Below are positions 1-6,092 of a stretch of DNA of 6,092 nt, in pieces. This stretch comes from an uncultured Clostridia bacterium (lineage in GTDB: Bacteria; Bacillota_A; Clostridia; Oscillospirales; Oscillospiraceae). The stretch spans positions 1 to 6,092 of the forward strand of contig CAMVGI010000085.1 in NCBI GenBank assembly GCA_947166955.1, given 5' to 3'. The position numbers and the translations under genes are program-made. Position 1 is the stretch's first letter. Each line of letters starts with the position of its first letter. Under the pieces are notes generated by a model. The model did not search any database. It saw only the letters and a program-made list of their open reading frames with translations, and was not told the origin of the DNA.

Positions 1-56
1 AGGCCGTCGCGGCGCACGGCGTGGGCGGCTGTTTCGAGCAAAGCAACAAAACATAA
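1..56 (+). CDS. 3' tail of an upstream gene (partial, unidentified)
   Basis: Reading from base 3, seventeen codons run to a TAA at 54-56 and give a tail ending GGCFEQSNKT. Most third positions of the first fourteen codons are G or C, as in the other genes here. The two other plus frames are less gene-like: one is arginine-rich and stops at 59-61, the other runs through the promoter. This suggests the C-terminus of a protein that begins outside the window. No family can be recognised from so short a piece. No intrinsic terminator is visible between its stop and the next promoter. Confidence 0.4.
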   Translation, partial: AVAAHGVGGCFEQSNKT

Positions 57-89
57 CATAACTTGGCCGAAAATGTGCGCTTTGGTTGG

Positions 90-118
90 TGGACAGGTAT
101 CTGCTTTGCTCCTATGAT
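90..118 (+). promoter_or_regulatory. Sigma-A type promoter of the acyltransferase-regulator unit
   Basis: The -35 box TGGACA (90-95) and the -10 box TATGAT (113-118) each match consensus at five of six positions and are separated by exactly 17 bases. Transcription would start near base 125, leaving a leader of about 24 bases that contains the ribosome binding site at 134-141. This placement also helps fix the start of the downstream gene at 149, because any earlier start would lie within or upstream of the promoter. Confidence 0.65.
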
Positions 119-133
119 GTAAAAAACAGTTGC

Positions 134-141
134 AAAGGTGG
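134..141 (+). promoter_or_regulatory. Ribosome binding site deciding the acyltransferase start
   Basis: AAAGGTGG lies seven bases before the ATG at 149 and is a good Shine-Dalgarno match. The in-frame TTG at 86 has no comparable site and lies upstream of the promoter boxes, so 149 is preferred as the start. Confidence 0.7.
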
Positions 142-148
142 AATATTT

Positions 149-1237
149 ATGAGAAAGTATTACTTGGACAACATCCGGTGGATCACAGTGGTGCTTGTGG
201 TCATCTATCATGTGATCTACATGTACAACGCGGAGGGCATACTCGGGGTGCTCGGCAAGATCACCGACCTTGAGGTGCAGTACTATGACGCGTATCAGTA
301 TCTGGTGTATCCGTGGTTCATGTTCCTTTTATTTATCGTGTCCGGAATCAGCGCGAGGCTTTATCTGGAGCGTCATACGGATCAGGAATTTATCAAGAGC
401 CGGACGACGAAGCTCCTTGTCCCGTCGACGGTCGGCGTGCTCGTGTTCCAGTTTGTTCAAGGCTATCTGAATTTGAGATTGGGCAACGCGTACGCAACGA
501 TGCAGAACGTTCCCGCGCCCGTCGTTTGGCTTATCACACTGGCGAGCGGCATCGGCGTTTTGTGGTATATTCAAGTCCTTTGGCTGTTTTCGCTCCTTCT
601 GCTCCCGCTCCGGAAGATAGAAAAGGACAGATTGTGGACGGCGGGCGCGCGCACGAGCCTCCCGGCGCTGCTGCTGATGACCGCAGCGGTGTGGGGTGCG
701 GCGCAGATCGGCAATACGCCCGTTATCTGCGTGTACCGCTTTGGCTACTACGCGCTTGCGTTCCTGCTGGGATACTTTGTCTTCTCGCACGACGAAGTGA
801 TCGAGCTGCTGAAGCGTTGGTTTGCTCCGCTGCTTGCCGCGGCGGCCATTTTGGGCGTCGCGTTCTGCGCGACATATTTCGGAGAGGTTTACGCGGACGC
901 TCCGGTCAACAGGACGCCGCTGTTTACCTCATATGGCTGGTTTGCGTCTCTCGCCTTTCTGGGCGGCGCGGCAAAGTATCTGAACCGCACGAGCCCGTTT
1001 GCGGCGTGGATGAGCCGGCACAGCTGGGGACTTTACGTGTTCCACTATCTCGGCATATCGGCTGTCGCGGTGTTTGTTGGGGCGCGGCACATGCTTCCGG
1101 CGGCGCTCGTCTATGCGCTCAGCCTGATCGCGGCGTTTGCGCTGGCGTTTGCGCTCTATGAGATCATCTCAAGGCTGCCGTTCTTCCGATGGGCGGTGCT
1201 TGGAATCGGGAAAGAGAGGTCGGGCGATGTTTCATAA
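149..1237 (+). CDS. Acyltransferase family 3 integral membrane protein
   Basis: This 362-residue protein is very hydrophobic, with roughly ten membrane-spanning stretches and short loops, the usual size and form of the acyltransferase-3 family (PF01757; OafA/MdoC-like). Near the N-terminus, Arg10 and His21 are separated by ten residues, reproducing the R/K-X10-H motif that is functionally important in this family. The C-terminal half holds a typical helix around WGLYVFHY. Family members move acyl groups such as acetyl or succinyl from a cytoplasmic donor to extracytoplasmic glycans or lipids; the substrate here cannot be read from sequence. The start at 149 follows a strong ribosome binding site and a promoter that rules out the longer frame from 86. 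The gene ends 11 bases inside the next gene, so the two are probably co-transcribed and translationally coupled. A role in decorating a surface polysaccharide is inference from the neighbouring glycan genes. Family assignment is firm, substrate unknown. Confidence 0.88.
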   Translation: MRKYYLDNIRWITVVLVVIYHVIYMYNAEGILGVLGKITDLEVQYYDAYQYLVYPWFMFLLFIVSGISARLYLERHTDQEFIKSRTTKLLVPSTVGVLVFQFVQGYLNLRLGNAYATMQNVPAPVVWLITLASGIGVLWYIQVLWLFSLLLLPLRKIEKDRLWTAGARTSLPALLLMTAAVWGAAQIGNTPVICVYRFGYYALAFLLGYFVFSHDEVIELLKRWFAPLLAAAAILGVAFCATYFGEVYADAPVNRTPLFTSYGWFASLAFLGGAAKYLNRTSPFAAWMSRHSWGLYVFHYLGISAVAVFVGARHMLPAALVYALSLIAAFALAFALYEIISRLPFFRWAVLGIGKERSGDVS

Positions 1238-1658
1238 CAACTTGGTGAGCCTGCGGAAGATGAAAAACCTGACGCAGGAGGATGTCGCCGAAAAGGTCGG
1301 CGTATCGCGTCAGGCGGTCGCAAAGTGGGAAGCGGGAGAAACGGTGCCGGATCTGGACAAGTGCAAGACCCTTGCGGAGCTTTTCGAGGTGTCGCTGGAC
1401 GACCTTGCCAATTACGAGCCGGATGAAAACCTTGGGTTCAATGTGCCGCCCAAGGGGAAGCACTTATTCGGAATGGTGACGGTCGGCGACAAGGGGCAGA
1501 TCGTCATCCCGGCAAAGGCACGGAAGCTTTTTGATATTTCTCCCGGCGATCAGATGGTCGTTCTGGGAGACGAGGGGCAGGGACTGGCGATTTTGAAATC
1601 CGATCGTTTTTTGGCCTTTGCCGACGCGATTAGAAACGGAGCGTATGAGCAGCAGTAA
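1227..1658 (+). CDS. XRE helix-turn-helix / AbrB-like fusion transcriptional regulator
   Basis: The product has 143 residues and two DNA-binding modules. Residues 4-62 form an XRE/HTH_3 domain, with the helix-turn-helix around residues 17-37 (TQEDVAEKVGVSRQAVAKWE) and the usual PDLDKCKTLAELFEVSLDDL support helices. After a short linker, residues 83-127 form an AbrB/MazE/SpoVT swapped-hairpin domain with the signature VGDKGQIVIPAKARK and ISPGDQMVVLGDE. Fusions of this type are common in Clostridia. Proteins like this are likely dimeric cytoplasmic repressors or transition-state type regulators. The ATG at 1227 is chosen because AGAGAGG ends seven bases upstream and because the domain begins there; the same frame extends upstream only as a shadow of the acyltransferase. 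It overlaps the acyltransferase stop by 11 bases and ends 61 bases before a terminator, so it probably regulates its own two-gene unit. Its targets are unknown. Confidence 0.9.
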   Translation: MFHNNLVSLRKMKNLTQEDVAEKVGVSRQAVAKWEAGETVPDLDKCKTLAELFEVSLDDLANYEPDENLGFNVPPKGKHLFGMVTVGDKGQIVIPAKARKLFDISPGDQMVVLGDEGQGLAILKSDRFLAFADAIRNGAYEQQ

Positions 1659-1719
1659 ATATCGCCAGACCCGCAGGAATCGGCGGCGTTATGCGGAAAA
1701 TCAAAAGTGGGCTGTATCG

Positions 1720-1757
1720 TCAAAAAAAGAAACGCCGCAAGGCGTTTCTTTTTTTGA
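1720..1757 (+). terminator. Perfect 17-bp stem intrinsic terminator, probably bidirectional
   Basis: Bases 1720-1736 and 1741-1757 are exact reverse complements around a GCAA tetraloop (1737-1740), a stable GNRA loop. The core GAAACGCC/GGCGTTTC hairpin is preceded by seven A and followed by seven T, so it can terminate transcription from either side. It ends the acyltransferase-regulator unit and insulates the dehydratase gene from readthrough. Confidence 0.92.
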
Positions 1758-1800
1758 CGGCGCTGCGGCGCGTTTGACACATACTTCTGCCGCTTTCCAC

Positions 1801-1829
1801 TTGCCAAACGCGTATTTTCCTATTATACT
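1801..1829 (+). promoter_or_regulatory. Sigma-A type promoter of the dehydratase gene
   Basis: TTGCCA (1801-1806) and TATACT (1824-1829) each match consensus at five of six positions and are exactly 17 bases apart. A start near 1836 would leave only about ten bases before the ATG at 1846. The terminator at 1720-1757 lies just upstream, so this gene needs its own promoter, and this is the best pair in the gap. Confidence 0.65.
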
Positions 1830-1845
1830 AAGCATCGTATAAAAA

Positions 1846-1914
1846 ATGCCGTCGAAGCTCACATTCCGGCGGCATATTTTGAAAGAGACCTCGACGCGCT
1901 GGCAATCACGCTGA
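1846..1914 (+). other. Probable true N-terminus of the dehydratase, out of frame with the main body
   Basis: The ATG at 1846 opens a short frame beginning MPSKLTFRRHIL that stops at 1912-1914. The main dehydratase frame is also open here, back to 1758, and would encode LDALAITLSGGLAFLVRFEF just before its first usable start codon at 1935. That stretch reads like the first transmembrane helix expected in this family. Joining the two frames with one extra base near 1877-1890 (for example five T instead of four at 1877-1880) would give a normal-looking start and a protein of about 630 residues. This is inferred from protein continuity. It may be a real mutation or a base-calling or assembly error. 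Confidence 0.55.
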
Positions 1915-1934
1915 GCGGCGGGCTTGCGTTTCTG

Positions 1935-3737
<1,803 letters not shown>

Positions 3738-3747
3738 AGAGAAACAG

Positions 3748-3789
3748 GGAAGACCCGCGCACCGTAAAACGCGCAGGTCTTCCTTCTTT
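3748..3789. terminator. Shared hairpin terminator between convergent genes
   Basis: GGAAGACC (3748-3755) pairs with GGTCTTCC (3776-3783), and an inner GCGC/GCGC pair (3757-3760 with 3771-3774) extends the stem past one C-A mismatch. The loop is ten bases. On the plus strand TTCTTT follows the stem; on the minus strand the tail is a weaker pyrimidine-rich tract. It lies directly after the dehydratase stop and just past the glycosyltransferase stop, so it probably serves both. The plus-strand T-tract overlaps the minus-strand stop codon at 3788-3790. Confidence 0.75.
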
Positions 3790-5056
3790 AACATGATTGC
3801 CGTTCGACCGTTTCAATCAGCTCGACGAGCTTGTCCGTCAGCACCGCAAAGTCATAATCCGCGGCGGCGGCGCGGGCGCGCGCCCCCATCGCGGCGCGCT
3901 CGTCCTCCGACAGGGCGGCAAGGCGTTCCAGTCCCTCTGCGAGCGCGCGGGGCGTGAAGCTGTCCGCCTCCGTGCCGCAGCGGGCGCGCTCCGGAACGCT
4001 GTAGGGAATATGGACGGTGGAAAAAATAGGTTTTCCCGCCGCCAGATATTCAAAGAGTTTGTTGGCGCTGATGCCGAAGCGCGTGATGGGGGTCTCCTCC
4101 CAATGGATGAGGTTCACGTCGGCACGGCTGATGAGGGACGGAACATATTGCTTCTCGACACGGCCCTTGAATACGACGTTCCCAATGCCCTCGTCCGCGA
4201 CGCGGCGGCGCAGAGCCTCCAGCTCGTTGCCCCCACCCCATATCAGCAGCCGAACGCGCGGGTCGTGCAGCTCCTTTGCCGCGTCGAGGAGAAGACCCAG
4301 ATTGTTTACCCGCCGGATGGAGCCGGTATAGATTGCCTTGAAGAATGAGGGGTCGTCCAAATCAGGGTCGTCGACGCGGAACTGCTCGCGGTTCGCGTCG
4401 AACAGCTCCAGATCGACGCCATTATTGATATAATATACCTTTTCATGGGGAACGGACTTCTGCCAGCCGCGCTCCTCAAGGTAGTCGTAGCCGTGCTCAA
4501 AGGTGAAGATCAGCGCGTCGGAGCGCTCATAGATCCACTTTTCGCCGCGGTAGAGGAGTCGGATGAGCGGATGGGAGGCCGTAAAGCGGTCGGAGTACGC
4601 CACGATGCTCTCCGGCCAGAGGTCGCGCACCTCCGAGATGCACGGCGCGCCGAAGCGTTTGGCGATGCGGATGCCCGCTACGAGCGTGAGCGGGTGGACG
4701 GAGGAGGCGTAGATGACGTCGGGCGCGCCGTGGAGCTTCGCGTATTCGATCGCCGCCTTCTGCACGTTGCGGTAGAAGTCGACCATATTGAGCACGCGCT
4801 GCTTTCCGTTGCCCGTATACGCACGTGAACGCACAAAGACGAACGGCGTTTCGATCTCCTCCGCCATGTGCGCTTCCCAAAGCGCGCCGGTGTCAAAGTA
4901 ATACTCCGCGTTGCTGTTGTGCTTCGCGTTGCAGCCGAATACGACGGGGGCGTAGCCCTTGCGGCGGAGATATTTGGCAAAAAAGTAATGCCGCCCGCCG
5001 TGGTCAAAAAACATGGAAGAGGCGTAGTGATTGAGAATGTAGACGTTTTTCTTCAC
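3788..5056 (-). CDS. GT4 family glycosyltransferase, WbuB-like
   Basis: The 422-residue protein has the two-Rossmann-fold layout of GT-B glycosyltransferases. The N-terminal acceptor domain contains GGRHYFFAKYL (residues 20-30) and the hallmark SEVRDLWPES (141-150), typical of the WbuB-like branch of GT4. The C-terminal donor domain carries NNGVDLELF (211-219), IYTGS (242-246), GGGNELE (274-280), FKGRV (296-300) and NKLFEYLAAGKP (332-343). Glu336 matches the second Glu of the EX7E motif; the first Glu position is not Glu. It probably adds a sugar from a nucleotide-sugar donor to an undecaprenyl-pyrophosphate-linked glycan on the cytoplasmic side; donor and acceptor cannot be read. The start is a GTG with AAGGAGG five bases upstream, and its GTGA overlaps the stop of the acetyltransferase by four bases. 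It is the last gene of the minus-strand operon visible here. Family is firm, specificity unknown. Confidence 0.9.
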   Translation of the reverse strand: MKKNVYILNHYASSMFFDHGGRHYFFAKYLRRKGYAPVVFGCNAKHNSNAEYYFDTGALWEAHMAEEIETPFVFVRSRAYTGNGKQRVLNMVDFYRNVQKAAIEYAKLHGAPDVIYASSVHPLTLVAGIRIAKRFGAPCISEVRDLWPESIVAYSDRFTASHPLIRLLYRGEKWIYERSDALIFTFEHGYDYLEERGWQKSVPHEKVYYINNGVDLELFDANREQFRVDDPDLDDPSFFKAIYTGSIRRVNNLGLLLDAAKELHDPRVRLLIWGGGNELEALRRRVADEGIGNVVFKGRVEKQYVPSLISRADVNLIHWEETPITRFGISANKLFEYLAAGKPIFSTVHIPYSVPERARCGTEADSFTPRALAEGLERLAALSEDERAAMGARARAAAADYDFAVLTDKLVELIETVERQSC

Positions 5057-5661
5057 ACAAGCCTCCTTGCCGGAACGCCGACGTAGGTGCCCGGCTCCGT
5101 GATATCGCGCGCAACGACCGCGCCCGCGCCCACGACGGCGTCGGCGCAGACGAAAAGGTTGTTGATGACGGTTGCACCCGCGCCGATATGCGTGCGCGCG
5201 CCGACGGACACCGTGCCGCAGAGGGTCGCGTGCGGAGAAAGGTGGACGAAATCCGCAATATGATTGTCGTGTTCAACGATTGCGCCTGTGTTGATGATGC
5301 AGTGCCGTCCGACGGCGGCACCGGGATTCACGACTGCGCCTGCCATGACAACGCTGCCTTCGCCGATCACAGCGTCTGCGCCGACCACCGCCGCGGGGTG
5401 GACGGCGGTGTGCCAACGGACGGAAAGCTCCCGTGAAAGCGATTCACGCAGACGATTATCACCAATGGCAAGCAGAAACAGCGCCGTGTCGGCATGGCGC
5501 ACCCAATCGGACACCACGCCGAGGCGTTTCGCGCCGAGCAGTTCTTTTTTCTCGGAGTCGTCGTCCAAAAAACCCACCAAACGGTCGCCGGAACGCAGTA
5601 TGATGTCGGCAATGACCGCGGCATGACCGCCGCCGCCGATGAGAATGACGTCTTCAGCCAT
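5053..5661 (-). CDS. Sugar acetyltransferase, PglD/NeuD/EpsM family
   Basis: From the ATG at 5661 the product is 202 residues, the normal family length. The first domain is a small Rossmann-like nucleotide-sugar binding fold starting VILIGGGGHAAV (residues 5-16) with FLDDD at 31-35 and AIGDN at 65-69. The second is a left-handed beta-helix of hexapeptide repeats (about 88-180), ending in the common YVGVPARRLV tail. His131 in IVEHD corresponds to the catalytic base of PglD, and His140 and His144 lie nearby. The likely reaction is acetyl-CoA dependent N-acetylation of a UDP-4-amino sugar; NeuD-type O-acetylation is the alternative. The start is chosen because GGAGG lies nine bases upstream and the domain starts there; the same frame reads upstream as a shadow of the sugar transferase. 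The gene overlaps the sugar transferase stop by eight bases and the GT4 start by four, so it sits in a tightly coupled operon. Confidence 0.9.
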   Translation of the reverse strand: MAEDVILIGGGGHAAVIADIILRSGDRLVGFLDDDSEKKELLGAKRLGVVSDWVRHADTALFLLAIGDNRLRESLSRELSVRWHTAVHPAAVVGADAVIGEGSVVMAGAVVNPGAAVGRHCIINTGAIVEHDNHIADFVHLSPHATLCGTVSVGARTHIGAGATVINNLFVCADAVVGAGAVVARDITEPGTYVGVPARRLV

Positions 5662-6092
5662 CGTTCTCCGCCTCCGTTCCCATAAATTCTCCCATGGTCG
5701 CCTCGCCCGCGGCACTGATGCCCTCGCGGCGCAGCACGATGGCGACCGTTTTGGCGAGGATGCGCAGGTCGCCCCAAAACGTTACGTTTTTGGTATATTC
5801 CACGTCGTAGGCGAACTTTTCCTCCCACGTGAGCGTGTTGCGCCCATTGACCTGCGCAAGCCCCGTTACGCCGGGGCGCACGTCGTGGCGATGGCGCTGT
5901 TCGGCGCTGTAGCGCGGGAGATATTGCATCAGCAGCGGGCGCGGGCCGACGAGGCTCATATCGCCGCGCAGGATGTTCCAAAACTCCGGAAGCTCGTCAA
6001 GGCTCGTCGCGCGCAGCTTTCTGCCGAACGGCGGAAGACGCTCGGCGTCCGGCAGCAATTTGCCGTCCGCGCCGCGCGCGTCGGTCATCGAG
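5654..6092 (-). CDS. Undecaprenyl-phosphate sugar-1-phosphate transferase, PglC/EpsL type (5' end outside window)
   Basis: The visible 145-146 residues are the C-terminal part of a bacterial sugar transferase (PF02397). Counting from the ATG at 6088, which is probably the internal Met of the family's FRSM motif rather than the start, the Asp31-Glu32 pair in TSLDELPEFWN matches the PglC catalytic dyad. It is followed by GDMSLVGPRPLL (42-53), RPGVTGLAQVNGRN (71-84) and YDVEYTKN (94-101). The enzyme transfers a sugar 1-phosphate from a UDP-sugar to undecaprenyl phosphate at the cytoplasmic face, starting glycan assembly. The tail (REGISAAGEATMGEF) resembles the short monotopic PglC/EpsL group, so perhaps 60 residues including the re-entrant helix are missing. 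The frame continues past the last base of the window. Its stop overlaps the acetyltransferase start by eight bases, an arrangement like pglC-pglD or epsL-epsM. Confidence 0.92.
   Translation of the reverse strand, partial: SMTDARGADGKLLPDAERLPPFGRKLRATSLDELPEFWNILRGDMSLVGPRPLLMQYLPRYSAEQRHRHDVRPGVTGLAQVNGRNTLTWEEKFAYDVEYTKNVTFWGDLRILAKTVAIVLRREGISAAGEATMGEFMGTEAENDG

Noticed and set aside
50..62. Short tandem ACATA repeat before the first promoter.
   Set aside because: Only two copies of five bases in an AT-rich spacer; no evidence of function.
86..148. Longer acyltransferase start at a TTG at 86.
   Set aside because: The promoter's -35 and -10 boxes lie inside this extension and a strong ribosome binding site precedes the ATG at 149, where family similarity begins.
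1227..1658. Regulator considered as the antitoxin of a toxin-antitoxin pair because of its AbrB/MazE-like domain.
   Set aside because: No small toxin gene is adjacent; the partner gene is a 362-residue membrane acyltransferase and the downstream side is a terminator.
1691..1777. Small basic open frame (28 residues, ATG at 1691) downstream of the regulator.
   Set aside because: It reads straight through the terminator hairpin, so its lysine and phenylalanine runs come from the A and T tracts. It has no ribosome binding site.
1774..1779. Perfect TTGACA -35 box upstream of the dehydratase.
   Set aside because: No acceptable -10 box occurs 16-19 bases downstream; the TTGCCA/TATACT pair with 17-base spacing is the better promoter.
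5367..5981. 204-residue minus-strand frame across the sugar transferase and acetyltransferase genes.
   Set aside because: It is an Arg/Pro/Ala-rich off-frame reading of two well-supported genes with no domain signature.

Overview
The window is a piece of a cell-surface glycan locus, most likely from a moderately GC-rich, low-G+C-lineage Gram-positive such as a gut Clostridia/Oscillospiraceae-type bacterium. That assignment is inference. It rests on strong GGAGG-type ribosome binding sites, sigma-A style promoters, an intrinsic terminator with an A-tract, GC stem, GNRA loop and T-tract, and an XRE-AbrB fusion regulator of a kind common in Clostridia. No rRNA, tRNA, CRISPR array, insertion sequence or phage gene was seen.

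Layout. Bases 1-56 look like the last codons of an upstream plus-strand gene. A good promoter (90-118) then drives a two-gene plus-strand unit. The first gene is an integral-membrane acyltransferase-3 protein (149-1237). Overlapping its end by 11 bases is a small regulator with an N-terminal XRE helix-turn-helix and a C-terminal AbrB-like domain (1227-1658). A perfect, bidirectional-looking terminator (1720-1757) closes this unit. A second promoter (1801-1829) precedes a large membrane-associated nucleotide-sugar 4,6-dehydratase of the PglF/CapD/EpsC family (open frame from a GTG at 1935 to 3737). The N-terminus of this gene appears to be split by a one-base frameshift.

From the right edge, a minus-strand operon runs towards the dehydratase. 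In transcription order it holds a PglC/EpsL-type phosphoglycosyl transferase (5' end outside the window), a PglD/NeuD/EpsM-type sugar O/N-acetyltransferase, and a WbuB-like GT4 glycosyltransferase. The three genes overlap by 8 and 4 bases, which points to translational coupling. The two strands converge on a shared hairpin terminator at about 3748-3789.

How the genes fit together (inference from family knowledge): the dehydratase, an aminotransferase not present here, and the acetyltransferase would make a UDP-diacetamido-trideoxyhexose such as UDP-N,N'-diacetylbacillosamine. The phosphoglycosyl transferase would load that sugar phosphate onto undecaprenyl phosphate. The GT4 enzyme would add a following sugar on the cytoplasmic face. 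The acyltransferase could decorate the finished glycan, but its link to the locus is only by proximity. I see no clearly novel system. The points most worth checking are the broken dehydratase start, the acyltransferase-regulator unit with its clustered CTTTG motifs, and the missing aminotransferase.
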